A stretch of 64,000 nt of DNA. Origin: Olivibacter sp. XZL3 (lineage in GTDB: Bacteria; Bacteroidota; Bacteroidia; Sphingobacteriales; Sphingobacteriaceae). Shown piece by piece: positions 29,080 through 37,941 of this stretch. The stretch covers positions 202,348 through 266,347 of the forward strand of contig NZ_SBJH01000010.1 in the NCBI RefSeq assembly GCF_004368405.1, read 5' to 3'. Both the position numbers and the translations under genes were made by a program. Within the stretch, counting starts at the first letter, position 1; every line of letters begins with the position of its first letter. The notes below the pieces were generated by a model. The model was not told the origin of the DNA. It did no database searches and saw only the letters and a list, made by a program, of their open reading frames with translations.

Positions 29080-29802
29080 ATGAATAGGCTGAAAATAATG
29101 GTCTTACTTTTCTTACTATCCATGTATGAAGTAGAGGCCCAAACACAAAACAAATTAACGGCGGAAGAAAAAGCGGATGGATGGCAATTGATTTTCGATG
29201 GAAAAAGCTTTGCCGGTTTGCAAAAACTAGCCGACGGAGGTTGGGCTGTGAAAGATGGCCTACTGATGGCAACGCCCATCCCGCATGGAAAACAAATGGA
29301 TATTATCACCATCGCCACTTTTGATAATTTTGAACTGACTTTTGAATTTAGAGCAGCAAAAAACACCAACAGCGGTGTTAAATATTTGGTTACTAACACA
29401 TTTACTGGTCAAAAAGGCGCTTATCTCGGATTGGAATATCAGATTCTGGACGACCTAAATTACCATTATCCCGAGCGGGGCGAATTACGGTCGGTAGCCT
29501 CACTTTATGATCTCATTCCTGCTGATCCAGAAAAAGAAGTGAAAGCACTTGGCGAATGGAATACAGGAAAGATTATTGTTAACGGTCATCACATCAGTCA
29601 TTGGTTAAATGGCAAAGAAGCGGTCGTGTACGATCGGAGCAGCCCTTCATTTCAGCAATTGATTCAAACGAGTAAATACAAGGATCTTCCAAATTTTGGA
29701 AAAACAGAAAAAGGGCATCTCCTTTTTCAGAATGAGGGTACACCGGTTGATTTTCGGAACATCAAAATCAAGCCTTTGGCAACGGCTAGCCATTCGAACT
29801 AA
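29080..29802 (+). CDS. Second DUF1080 (3-keto-disaccharide hydrolase domain) protein
   Basis: A 240-residue paralogue of the protein at 26864 with a signal peptide (MVLLFLLSMYEVEAQ) and the same landmarks: GWQLIFDGKSFAGLQKLADG, NSGVKYLVTN, LGLEYQILDD, KTEKGHLLFQNEGTPVDFRN. It lies 100 bp after the oxidoreductase, possibly behind its own promoter. Two DUF1080 proteins in one locus may differ in the linkage or anomer they cut. Confidence 0.9.
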   Translation: MNRLKIMVLLFLLSMYEVEAQTQNKLTAEEKADGWQLIFDGKSFAGLQKLADGGWAVKDGLLMATPIPHGKQMDIITIATFDNFELTFEFRAAKNTNSGVKYLVTNTFTGQKGAYLGLEYQILDDLNYHYPERGELRSVASLYDLIPADPEKEVKALGEWNTGKIIVNGHHISHWLNGKEAVVYDRSSPSFQQLIQTSKYKDLPNFGKTEKGHLLFQNEGTPVDFRNIKIKPLATASHSN

Positions 29803-29995
29803 AGAACAAACCGCTCCGATTATAAAGAAGCCCCATGTCCTAATCTGTTCGATACCCCACATCATTTGGTTCGCTGTCGAACATGTTGGTTTAAAAATAG
29901 ACCGTCGTTTTGGCTACAAATGTTCCCGATTTGGCTACAAAGAGGGTCGTGACTATGTCGAACTTTGTTGAAACAATTTAAAAAGCATTAAAACG

Positions 29996-30754
29996 ATGGA
30001 AGCACAACAAAGCAAGATAGCCCTGGTTACGGGAGCCAATCAAGGTGTGGGATTTCAGATTGCCAAAGCCCTTGCCGACCACGGGTATACCGTATATGTA
30101 GGATCCCGCAATTTTCAGAACGGCGTGGCGGCTGCCGAAAAAATCGGCGGCAAAGCACAGCCTATTCAGTTAGACGTTACGGATAAAAAGTCCATCGAAA
30201 ATGCGGTAAGCAAAGTGAAGCAGGACTTTAACCGGCTCGATCTGTTGGTAAACAACGCGGCCATTTCACACGCCGGGGCGCCAGGGAGAACATTGGAGGA
30301 AATCCTCGAAGCCAATCGGCCAAGCGTTTGCTCGGTGGACGAAATGCGTACGGTTTGGGAAACGAACGTATTTGGCGTCGTGGAGGTAACACAGGCTTTT
30401 CTGCCCTTACTGCGCAAAGCAAGCGGTGCACGCATTGTCAATGTATCGAGCGGCCTTGGCTCACTAACCCTAAACAGAAACCCGGAAAACCCCTATGCAA
30501 AGCACTTTGAGTTGATTTACGGCGCCTCCAAAACCGCCCTCAATGCCGTTACCGTGGCTTTTGCCAATGAGCTCGAAGCCAGCAGCATTAAGGTAAGTGC
30601 GGTGAGCCCCGGTTTTACGGCTACGGCGCTGAACAATTTTCAGGGAACGGATACCGTAGAAGAAGGCTCCCGTGAACCGATACGCGTCGCTTTGGAAGAA
30701 GGCGGTCCAACCGCATTGTTTACAGGTCCTAATCAAGAAGTTTACCCTTGGTAG
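29996..30754 (+). CDS. Short-chain dehydrogenase/reductase (SDR)
   Basis: A 252-residue cytoplasmic SDR: cofactor motif TGANQGVGFQIAK near residue 14, NNAAISH near 87, catalytic Ser in VNVSSGLGSL, Tyr-Lys in IYGASKTALNA. The order and length match classical SDRs resembling plant/fungal carbonyl reductases. Substrate unknown. A strong terminator follows, so it is probably monocistronic. Confidence 0.9.
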   Translation: MEAQQSKIALVTGANQGVGFQIAKALADHGYTVYVGSRNFQNGVAAAEKIGGKAQPIQLDVTDKKSIENAVSKVKQDFNRLDLLVNNAAISHAGAPGRTLEEILEANRPSVCSVDEMRTVWETNVFGVVEVTQAFLPLLRKASGARIVNVSSGLGSLTLNRNPENPYAKHFELIYGASKTALNAVTVAFANELEASSIKVSAVSPGFTATALNNFQGTDTVEEGSREPIRVALEEGGPTALFTGPNQEVYPW

Positions 30755-30766
30755 CCTATCCTCTGC

Positions 30767-30804
30767 AACAAAACCTGTGGTAATAGATTGCCACAAGTTT
30801 TGTT
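30767..30804 (+). terminator. Terminator hairpin after the SDR gene
   Basis: A 17-bp inverted repeat with two G-T type mismatches (30767-30783 with 30788-30804) and a 4-nt loop, followed by TATTTATATTT. It lies between the SDR stop and the AraC start at 30827. Confidence 0.75.
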
Positions 30805-30826
30805 TATTTATATTTAAATTTATAGC

Positions 30827-31744
30827 ATGAAAAAAGAAGAAAGGCTGCTCCGGTTCCGTTCCATTTCCGCCATACATCAAGCCTTTGGTTTGCCCAAGCC
30901 ACAACATCCGCTGGTAAGTCTTACGTTATGCAATGGGAATAATCCTTTCAATGTTGATAAGGTGCCAAGTTATGATGTGTTGGATTTTTACAAAATCACC
31001 TTCATCACACAGAACGGTGGCAGATTGAAATACGGGCAGCATTATTACGATTTCGAAGAGGGGAGTATGATGTTTATGGCGCCCAATCAGTTGGTCGGCA
31101 CGTCGTATCAAACCAATGACGCATCATCTTATGTGTTGCTCATCCATCCCGATTTTTTGCTGGGTTACCCTTTGGCAAAAAACATTAAACAGTATAATTT
31201 CTTTTCGTATGCGGTAAACGAAGCCCTGCATTTGTCTGATCAGGAGAAGGAAATTATTTTGTCCGTTTATCACATCATCGAGCAAGAGCTCAACAGCCGG
31301 GTAGACGAGTTCAGTCAGGATGTAATCATTGCACAGATTGAATTATTACTAAACTATGCCAACCGCTTCTACAAGCGACAATTCATAACCCGAAAAGCCA
31401 TCAATAATGATTTGTTGCAAAAAATCGAAACCATTCTGGATGATTACCTGAGCAATCAACAATCGCTTTATAAAGGTTTGCCTACGGTGCAATATCTGTC
31501 GGAACAGCTACATATTTCCACGGGTTATCTCAGCGATGTGCTGCGGTCGCTCATTGGGCAAAATGCCAAACAATATATCCATCAGAAGCTGATTGACAAA
31601 GCCAAAGAAAAACTTTCCACCACCGGGCTCACTGTTAGCCAAATCGCCTACGAACTAGGCTTCGAACATTCGCAAAGTTTCAGCAAATTATTCAAAAGCA
31701 AAACCGCCATGAGCCCGCGCGAATTTCGGGAGCAATTTAACTAG
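30827..31744 (+). CDS. AraC-family transcriptional regulator
   Basis: A 305-residue regulator with an N-terminal cupin-like domain (KITFITQNGGRLKYGQHYYD) and a C-terminal AraC HTH pair (VQYLSEQLHISTGYLSDVLR and VSQIAYELGFEHSQSFSKLF, ending MSPREFREQFN). It follows the SDR gene on the same strand and is probably its regulator, as AraC-SDR pairs are common in Bacteroidota. The inducer is unknown. Confidence 0.92.
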   Translation: MKKEERLLRFRSISAIHQAFGLPKPQHPLVSLTLCNGNNPFNVDKVPSYDVLDFYKITFITQNGGRLKYGQHYYDFEEGSMMFMAPNQLVGTSYQTNDASSYVLLIHPDFLLGYPLAKNIKQYNFFSYAVNEALHLSDQEKEIILSVYHIIEQELNSRVDEFSQDVIIAQIELLLNYANRFYKRQFITRKAINNDLLQKIETILDDYLSNQQSLYKGLPTVQYLSEQLHISTGYLSDVLRSLIGQNAKQYIHQKLIDKAKEKLSTTGLTVSQIAYELGFEHSQSFSKLFKSKTAMSPREFREQFN

Positions 31745-31985
31745 CAGCATGCTTCCTCTTATATTAAGCGAACTAGTTGAGCGCATTATTTGATTCGCCA
31801 TTGTACCCACCTTTTTGCCTATTCTGCTGCAAAACTGTTACATCTGCTGTCGCAATTTTTAAATTAATGCCACGTTATAACGTTATACTTTACCTAAGAG
31901 ATTAAAACAGCATTATCATGATGTGTTAGCGGGATCACAGCGTTTTGCTATCGATTAATCTAATATAATACGCTAAAACTGCTTT

Positions 31986-33050
31986 ATGGAGCCTTTTGAC
32001 GATATTGCGATTCCTATCGCTTGGCCTGAAAAAACGGCTTATGGTGATGAATCTTGGATGGCTTTTCTAAAGAAATGTGGAATTGTCAAGAACTTAAATT
32101 TTAAAGTAGGGCACGCAGCTATCCTACTTGTTGAAAAGAAGAGTGGCTATGTGCGATACTTCGATTTTGGACGCTATATTGCTCCCAGGGGGTACGGGCG
32201 AGCCCGCTCCAAAGATTTTGATCCACGCTTGGAGATGAATACGCGAGCGGTTTTCGGATCAACCTTTGAGATCGTGAATTTGAAAGAGATCCTGGAGGAG
32301 CTTACAGGAAAGCAAAAAGCAACACATGGCGGAGGGCGATTACTCTTTGTGGTCTGTCAGCGTATCAGTTTTAAAAAAGCGATGACCTATGCGGCGAGTC
32401 TAGTTGAAAAAGGTCCTATATTATACGGTGCGCTCGCCGCCAATAATAACAGCTGCTCCCGGTATGTTGCGCAAATACTTGCATCCGGGATGCGGGCATC
32501 AGATAAACGAATTCGGAGAATCTTCTATCCTGAATGTTTAAAAGCTAGTCCCACGAGCAATGTGGTAAATGCCTCTGATGACGGTAATATCGGTTGTTAT
32601 CAAGACGGGAAATTATCCTGGTTCAGGATGGCCCGCCGGGCTTCTTTAAGGTTTCAGTGGAGTTTAATAACCGAGAACCTATATTCCAAAAAGGCGCAAC
32701 TATTGGGTCGCGATGATTGCCCTGGCTTTATAACAGAACCGAAACGTCCCAGCTTTTTGCCAGCCGAAGCACAATGGTTAGGCGGAATAGGCGAAGGAGT
32801 TTGGCTGCTGCTCATTGAACAAACAGAAGCCTACTGTGTTGTTTGCTACGGTGCTGATGGACAAATTATATATAGCATGCAAACAATCTGTACAGATAAT
32901 TTCGATATTAAGCTTCCCTATTCCTTTACGATGCAGTTCAGCGGGAATTTTTTCGTAATACGGCAGCGTGAAAAGAACTATACCTTTAAAAAAGTTAGCC
33001 AAAACAAAATCAATAATAACAATAAGACAATCCTGGCGCAACACAACTAA
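31986..33050 (+). CDS. DUF6695-like protein of unknown function
   Basis: A 354-residue protein without signal or membrane segments. Recognisable stretches are PIAWPEKTAYGDESW, VGHAAILLVEKKSGYVRYFD, FGRYIAPRGYGRARSKDFDP and NNSCSRYVAQILASG. This H...D/E...C layout resembles papain-like/NlpC-type fold families such as DUF6695, with H43-region and the Cys of NSCSR as candidate catalytic residues; that reading is inference. The C-terminal ~140 residues are a separate beta-rich region. The panD gene starts 4 bp after its stop, so the two are co-transcribed. Confidence 0.65.
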   Translation: MEPFDDIAIPIAWPEKTAYGDESWMAFLKKCGIVKNLNFKVGHAAILLVEKKSGYVRYFDFGRYIAPRGYGRARSKDFDPRLEMNTRAVFGSTFEIVNLKEILEELTGKQKATHGGGRLLFVVCQRISFKKAMTYAASLVEKGPILYGALAANNNSCSRYVAQILASGMRASDKRIRRIFYPECLKASPTSNVVNASDDGNIGCYQDGKLSWFRMARRASLRFQWSLITENLYSKKAQLLGRDDCPGFITEPKRPSFLPAEAQWLGGIGEGVWLLLIEQTEAYCVVCYGADGQIIYSMQTICTDNFDIKLPYSFTMQFSGNFFVIRQREKNYTFKKVSQNKINNNNKTILAQHN

Positions 33051-33054
33051 TAAT

Positions 33055-33423
33055 ATGGAATTAACCCTTTTGAAATCAAAAATTCATACCGTAACCGTAA
33101 CCGAAGCTAACGTAGCTTATAATGGTTCCATCACAATTGACGCAGATTTGTTAGACGCTGCTGGGATAAAAAAATATGAGCAAGTGTATGTCAATAATGC
33201 CGTAAATGGCAGTAGAATTATGACCTATGTACTGCCTGGCGAACGCGGCGGTGGTGAAGTGTGTTTGAATGGAGGTGCGGCATTACATGCCAATGTTGGT
33301 GACACGATTCATATTTTGTCTTTCGTGCGCTTGAGCCCGGAAGAGGCTGATGACTATCGGCCGACGTTGGTGTTCACAGAAGAAAATAATCGGCTGAAAT
33401 CTGTCGAACAGTATAATTACTAA
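33055..33423 (+). CDS. panD: Aspartate 1-decarboxylase proenzyme
   Basis: A 122-residue protein; the ATG at 33055 gives the family N-terminus. PanD makes beta-alanine for pantothenate and CoA and matures by self-cleavage to a pyruvoyl enzyme. Key residues are in place: K8, Y22, the cleavage pair G24-S25 (AYNGSITID), R54 and Y58 (NGSRIMTYVLPGERG). The length fits. Unusually it is not beside panC or panB but directly behind a DUF6695 gene. Confidence 0.94.
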   Translation: MELTLLKSKIHTVTVTEANVAYNGSITIDADLLDAAGIKKYEQVYVNNAVNGSRIMTYVLPGERGGGEVCLNGGAALHANVGDTIHILSFVRLSPEEADDYRPTLVFTEENNRLKSVEQYNY

Positions 33424-33642
33424 ACTGGAACATAAACCACGTGCCCGGATCCTCATAACTTCGCTAGTTGTAAAGCCATGGGTCAGCTTAATGAGTGCAA
33501 AATTGTGAAAGAGGAGGGCGGTACAACGATGGCAAACGATAAAAAAGGCGTTGACCTGTGTCAATATATTTTTTTATCATTTGTTATCTTCTAAGCCTCA
33601 AATTATCGCTAACTTTAAATTCATATTGTTTATGAATTTGTT

Positions 33643-34557
33643 ATGCTTGATATTGTTATAGAATCCAGACGTGCCGAAATTGCAGCAGGCTTTGCAGTTA
33701 AACGTATACTTCCCTATCAACTTCGCAGAATGGTTGGCCCGTTCATTTTTATGGATCATGGCGGCCCGGTAAACATCCCGGCAGCGTCTGCAAATAACCT
33801 TGACGTATTGCCGCATCCGCATATCGGCCTATCCACCGTCAGCTATTTATTCAGTGGTCATGTGACCCATCGGGACAGCCTTGGAGTAGAGCAGGTAATA
33901 AAACCCGGCGAGGTAAATTGGATGACCGCCGGGAAAGGCATTTCCCATAGTGAACGTTTCGAAGATCCGGCGATGCTGAACGGAGGAGAATTAGAATTGC
34001 TACAGACATGGGTGGCACTTCCGGAAAAGGATGAAGAAAGCGACCCCTCGTTTGACAACTATAAGTCTGATCAATTGCCCATATATACCGATACAGGTGT
34101 CTGGATGCGGTTGATTGCAGGTGATGCCTATGGCTTAAAAAGTAGCGTTAAGACACATTCTCCCTTGTTCTATGTGCATGTCGTACTGGAGCCGGGTGCT
34201 CGTTTTGGCTTGCCTCAGGGACATAGTGAGCGAGGAGCATACATCGCCAAGGGCAGCGTCGAGGTAAATGGCAACACCTATACAGCCGGAAAACTGATCG
34301 TATTCACCAAAGGCGTTGATCCGCTGATTATTGCCAGAGAACAAGCCACGTTGATGATGCTAGGCGGTGAACATTTGGGAGACAGGTACATTTGGTGGAA
34401 CTTTGTTTCCAGTAGAAGAGAGCGGATTGAACAGGCCAAAGAGGACTGGAAACAGGGGCGCATTGATCTGCCACCCATGGATAATGAAGAATTTGTGCCC
34501 TTGCCTGAAAGTAAAGGAAAACCTGCGGGAGGCCCTCCTCCGAACGCCCTTTCTTGA
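33643..34557 (+). CDS. Pirin family protein
   Basis: A 304-residue double-cupin protein. The N-terminal cupin has the pirin metal ligands in PHPHIGLSTVSYLFSGHVTH and GISHSERFE, with the FIFMDHGGP start. Pirins bind Fe and some act as quercetinases; the physiological role here is unknown. It is convergent with the HxlR gene downstream (30 bp apart). Confidence 0.93.
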   Translation: MLDIVIESRRAEIAAGFAVKRILPYQLRRMVGPFIFMDHGGPVNIPAASANNLDVLPHPHIGLSTVSYLFSGHVTHRDSLGVEQVIKPGEVNWMTAGKGISHSERFEDPAMLNGGELELLQTWVALPEKDEESDPSFDNYKSDQLPIYTDTGVWMRLIAGDAYGLKSSVKTHSPLFYVHVVLEPGARFGLPQGHSERGAYIAKGSVEVNGNTYTAGKLIVFTKGVDPLIIAREQATLMMLGGEHLGDRYIWWNFVSSRRERIEQAKEDWKQGRIDLPPMDNEEFVPLPESKGKPAGGPPPNALS

Positions 34558-34587
34558 AATTCGATGTGCTGCCTGTTTTATCCGCGT

Positions 34588-34944
34588 TTATCGAGCGTCC
34601 CTGGTAATCACCTTTTGCAACCTTTCCGCGTTCATGTCGCCCCATTCGCCAATAGCTCCTATTACAGGAATCAACGTTTTCCCGAAATCGGTAAGACTGT
34701 ATTCAACTTTCGGTGGTACGACAGGATAAATTTTCTTCGTTATAAGCTCGTGTCCTTCTAATTCTTTCAGTTGCATATTCAAAACCCGGCGTGAAGCATC
34801 GGGAATTTTGCGCTGCAACTCACTTGGTCTTTTATTGCCTTGCTCAATAAACCAAAGCAAGCGCATTTTCCACTTGCCATATAATACTTCACCTATCAGG
34901 TCAAGACCACAATTTAAGTTCAAAGGAATTTTCCGTTCATACAT
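34588..34944 (-). CDS. HxlR-family transcriptional regulator
   Basis: A 118-residue winged-helix regulator: N-terminal Cys12, LDLIGEVLYGKWKMRLLWFI, then RPSELQRKIPDASRRVLNMQ and VPPKVEYSLTDFGKTLIPVI. It is divergent from an SDR-DUF1330-NTF2 operon and likely controls it. The single conserved Cys suggests electrophile or redox sensing as in YodB/HypR relatives. Confidence 0.92.
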   Translation of the reverse strand: MYERKIPLNLNCGLDLIGEVLYGKWKMRLLWFIEQGNKRPSELQRKIPDASRRVLNMQLKELEGHELITKKIYPVVPPKVEYSLTDFGKTLIPVIGAIGEWGDMNAERLQKVITRDAR

Positions 34945-34978
34945 TTTGCAAAATTACCGCAATGTTCCAAAATGCACA

Positions 34979-35001
34979 ATAGGGGAAATATTTATCCCTA
35001 T
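34979..35001. promoter_or_regulatory. Candidate HxlR operator
   Basis: An inverted repeat ATAGGG-N11-CCCTAT lies 35 bp upstream of the HxlR start and about 120 bp before the divergent SDR gene. Dyads of this size between an HxlR gene and its target are common binding sites. No direct proof. Confidence 0.5.
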
Positions 35002-35122
35002 GCAATTCGGTTTTCCATACTTGTAGGAGCTAAACATACTTCTCAATTTTGTGCCAAGGTATTAAAATGACGTCGACAACCTTAGTCAAACGCCACGTAT
35101 TTAACGTCAAAAAGTAAGAAAA

Positions 35123-35917
35123 ATGGATTTATACTTAAATTATCAAAACGAATTATCAGGCAAAATTGCCCTGGTAACCGGAGGGACGAAAGGTGCCGGA
35201 AAAGCCATTGCCGAAAGGTTATTAAATGCTGGTGCAACCGTTATCGTTATAGCAAGAAAGGCACCTGAACAGCCCAACAAAAAACTGCATTTTATTTCGG
35301 CCGATTTAAGCCAATCGCTAGGAACGCAAAAAGTAGTGAGCGAAGTATTATCGAAATTCGGCAGATTAGACATTTTGGTAAACAACTTGGGTGGTTCCGA
35401 AACGCAGGGCGGTGGCTTTGTTGTTTTGAGTGACGAAGATTGGGAACACGCTATTCAAACCAATTTGCTTGCACCCGTCCGTTTAGATAGAGGCTTTTTA
35501 CCACAAATGCTGGAACGTGGAAACGGTGTTATCATTCACATTGCATCTATACAAGGTAAATTGCCGTTATACGACTCCACTTTGCCTTACGCAGCAGCAA
35601 AAGCAGGCTTAATCAATTACAGCAAAGGCTTATCCAACGAAGTTTCGCCCAAAAGCGTTCGTGTTTTAACCGTTTCGCCGGGTTGGATAAATACAGAGGG
35701 TTCAACCGGTATGATGAAAGAGATCTCAGAACGAACAGGCGTTACCATTGATGAAGCCAAACAACAGGTAATGAAAAGTTTGGGTGGTATTCCTTATGGC
35801 AGACCTGCGCAACCCGAAGAAGTTGCCGAACTGATAGGCTTTCTGGTTTCGCCAAGAGCCAATTACCTCACAGGGACAGAATTCGTAATTGACGGTGGAA
35901 CGATTCCAACAATTTAA
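35123..35917 (+). CDS. Short-chain dehydrogenase/reductase (SDR)
   Basis: A 264-residue classical SDR: TGGTKGAGKAIAERLLNAGA cofactor motif, NNLGGSE, catalytic Ser in IHIASIQGKLP, YAAAKAGLINYSKGL, and the C-terminal NYLTGTEFVIDGGT. It heads an operon with a DUF1330 protein and an NTF2-like protein under the divergent HxlR gene. Substrate unknown, probably a carbonyl compound. Confidence 0.93.
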   Translation: MDLYLNYQNELSGKIALVTGGTKGAGKAIAERLLNAGATVIVIARKAPEQPNKKLHFISADLSQSLGTQKVVSEVLSKFGRLDILVNNLGGSETQGGGFVVLSDEDWEHAIQTNLLAPVRLDRGFLPQMLERGNGVIIHIASIQGKLPLYDSTLPYAAAKAGLINYSKGLSNEVSPKSVRVLTVSPGWINTEGSTGMMKEISERTGVTIDEAKQQVMKSLGGIPYGRPAQPEEVAELIGFLVSPRANYLTGTEFVIDGGTIPTI

Positions 35918-35927
35918 TAAAAAAATT

Positions 35928-36227
35928 ATGCCTGCATATATTGTATTTACACGAACAAAGACGCTCGACAGAAAAGAGTTAGAAACATATTGGGCAATGA
36001 TCCAGGAAACAATGGAAGGACACCCAATAGACGTTTTAGTTCCTTACGGAAATTTTGAGATTTTAGAAGGAAGGAAAATTCAAGGGATTGTCATTGCTAA
36101 ATTCCCCGATATGGAAACCGCCAAAAATTGGTATCATAGCGAATCTTATCAAAAAGCGGCCAAACACAGACAGAAAGGTGCTGTTTATGACGGTATTCTT
36201 GTTGAAGGCATCTCGCTGAATAATTAA
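35928..36227 (+). CDS. DUF1330 (dimeric alpha-beta barrel) protein
   Basis: A 99-residue protein; the ATG at 35928, 10 bp after the SDR stop, gives the family start (MPAYIVFTRTK). DUF1330 features are VLVPYGNFEILEGRKIQGIV and FPDMETAKNWYHSESYQKAA. It is a small dimeric alpha-beta-barrel fold with unknown activity. Middle gene of the HxlR-linked operon. Confidence 0.9.
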   Translation: MPAYIVFTRTKTLDRKELETYWAMIQETMEGHPIDVLVPYGNFEILEGRKIQGIVIAKFPDMETAKNWYHSESYQKAAKHRQKGAVYDGILVEGISLNN

Positions 36228-36244
36228 CAACTAAAAAATAAGAA

Positions 36245-36568
36245 ATGAACATACCAAAAGTGATAGCAAATTTAGTAGAAGCGCAAAATAACCACGACAG
36301 CATTGCTTATGCAAATTGTTTCTCCGAAACAGCTGTAGTTTTTGACGAAGGCAAAAAACACAACGGACGAAAGGAAATTGAACGTTGGATTGCAGATGCC
36401 AACCAACAATTCAACACGATAATGAAGCCTGTCAGCTTTAAAGAACAAGAAACAACAAGCATTTTAGAGGCAGAAGTATCCGGAACATTTGACGGTAGCC
36501 CCGTCATTTTGAGTTACCATTTTGAAATTGTTGACGAGCAGATACAGTCGTTGAAAATTACAGGATAA
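36245..36568 (+). CDS. SnoaL/NTF2-like protein
   Basis: A 107-residue cone-fold protein: LVEAQNNHDSIAYANCFSET, FDEGKKHNGRKEIERWI and a strand pattern typical of nuclear transport factor 2-like enzymes. It follows the DUF1330 gene by 17 bp and ends the operon. In such operons these proteins are often small isomerase-like or ligand-binding partners of the SDR; activity unknown. Confidence 0.88.
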   Translation: MNIPKVIANLVEAQNNHDSIAYANCFSETAVVFDEGKKHNGRKEIERWIADANQQFNTIMKPVSFKEQETTSILEAEVSGTFDGSPVILSYHFEIVDEQIQSLKITG

Positions 36569-36570
36569 AT

Positions 36571-36623
36571 CATGGTTTAGCTAGAAAAAAAGCCCCAGCA
36601 AATTGTGGTTCAGGAAGTGTCGT
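36571..36623. repeat. Dispersed ~50-bp repeat, copy A
   Basis: Begins atggtttagctagaaaaaaa and continues with interrupted matches (AATTG, TTCAGG, AGTG). A related stretch is at 51457-51509. Both lie outside genes or at a gene edge. Nature unknown, perhaps a relic of a small mobile repeat. Confidence 0.5.
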
Positions 36624-36794
36624 CGTGCCGAGGTTGCATGTTATAGGTGTGCGAAAATGTTTTAAAAGATCAATTAATGACAATTATTTCAGCCCCTATA
36701 GCCCCCCTCAAAAAGTCAGTTTTTTATTGTTTTTTTCCGTCGCTTACAGATATTTATTCTTTACTTTGAGAAGAAAATTCAAAAAACCTACTTT

Positions 36795-37304
36795 ATGATC
36801 GTACAACACTTAATTGCCGAATTCGAACACGAGGTAAACAGCACGAGAAAATTACTGCAGGCCGTGCCTGAGAAAGATCTTGCTTATAAGCCTGCACCAA
36901 TATCATGGACAATGGGCGAGCTTGCGCAACATATTGCCACGATCTATTACTGGTATGTGGGAACGTTAACCAAAGACGTATACGACTTGGCTGCAGATCA
37001 CCTTGATCGGGGAGAACCCAGCGACCTTCAAGCTACGCTAAAGCTTTTTGAAGAAAACGTTGAAAAAGCGCGGGCGGCATTGCAGGCCATCACTGACGAA
37101 CATTTACAGGAGCAATGGACGATGAAATTTGGTGATCGTACCGTACTCGGTCCCATGCCTAGAGGGCTTGTTGCCCGTAGTTTTCTTTTCAACCACCTTT
37201 ACCACCACCGCGGGGAAATGATCGTTTACCTACGGGCTACCGGCAACAAGGTGCCTGGACTCTATGGGCCAACATATGAAGAAAGCCAAGCAAGCCAAAA
37301 CTAG
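36795..37304 (+). CDS. DinB-family protein
   Basis: A 169-residue four-helix-bundle protein with the DinB metal-site pattern: His in GELAQHIATIYYWYVG and the pair in FNHLYHHRGEMIVYLR. DinB/YfiT proteins are metal-dependent, some acting as thiol transferases. It is monocistronic. Confidence 0.9.
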   Translation: MIVQHLIAEFEHEVNSTRKLLQAVPEKDLAYKPAPISWTMGELAQHIATIYYWYVGTLTKDVYDLAADHLDRGEPSDLQATLKLFEENVEKARAALQAITDEHLQEQWTMKFGDRTVLGPMPRGLVARSFLFNHLYHHRGEMIVYLRATGNKVPGLYGPTYEESQASQN

Positions 37305-37429
37305 CATTCAGGTTATTAGGCGTTATGCATTATTCAGAAACGTTCGCTTACCTACAAGGCATTGATGAGCCTTTCAAAAATGTCCGCACGATAATAATAA
37401 AAAAATTACCTTTTTAATTTCAGATAGGG

Positions 37430-37460
37430 TTGCGTAGTTTATTACTTAGCTTTACTTTTG
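37430..37460 (+). promoter_or_regulatory. Candidate Bacteroidota promoter of the efflux operon
   Basis: TTG (37430-37432), 20-bp spacer, TACTTTTG (37453-37460) matches the Bacteroidota TTTG / TAnnTTTG promoter. Transcription would start near 37466, right at the GTG proposed for the next gene, which argues for either a leaderless start or the ATG at 37489. Confidence 0.5.
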
Positions 37461-37464
37461 CTGC

Positions 37465-37842
37465 GTGAAAAGGTTTTTTCTCTATATAATGCTTATACTA
37501 TTGATAAGCGAGGCAACCTCACTCTATCAACTTGCAAAGCTGCCAAGTTTATACACGCATTTTATAGAACATAAAGCGCTTTCGCCAACGGTTAGTTTTA
37601 CCGAGTATCTTTCAATGCACTATTGGGGGCAAGACCTCAATGACGATGATGACGCAAAGGATATGCAACTGCCGTTTAAAAAGTTCGATATCCATACTCC
37701 TGTTTTCCTTTTCGTAGCTTTCGATAAATCATTTGCAATCAAGCCTCAGTACTGGCCGGTTAATCTCGACTTTGCATGGGATCGGCTTGTTGTATATTTC
37801 AATCCCGAACAGAACTCGCTCTTTCGGCCCCCCAGAGTCTAA
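37465..37842 (+). CDS. Small exported/membrane-anchored protein ahead of metal-efflux genes
   Basis: A 125-residue frame from GTG 37465 (or 117 from ATG 37489). An N-terminal hydrophobic segment (FFLYIMLILLISEATSLY) is followed by a hydrophilic domain with His and Asp (HFIEHKALSP, LSMHYWGQDLNDDDDAKDMQ). Unnamed proteins like this often precede CzcA-type pumps in Bacteroidota; a periplasmic metal-related role is inferred from position and acidic/His content only. The pump gene starts 99 bp later. Confidence 0.7.
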   Translation: MKRFFLYIMLILLISEATSLYQLAKLPSLYTHFIEHKALSPTVSFTEYLSMHYWGQDLNDDDDAKDMQLPFKKFDIHTPVFLFVAFDKSFAIKPQYWPVNLDFAWDRLVVYFNPEQNSLFRPPRV

Positions 37843-37941
37843 ATACATGTAACTATTATCTGCGGGTAATATTCCCTGCAAAAGCGCTGTCCGCCGTAAG
37901 GGGGCCGGTATGTGTTTTCATGTATTTACACTTCAAATTCC

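Noticed and set aside
29803..29995. Short ttggctacaaa repeats before the SDR gene
   Set aside because: Two imperfect copies only; no clear binding-site symmetry.
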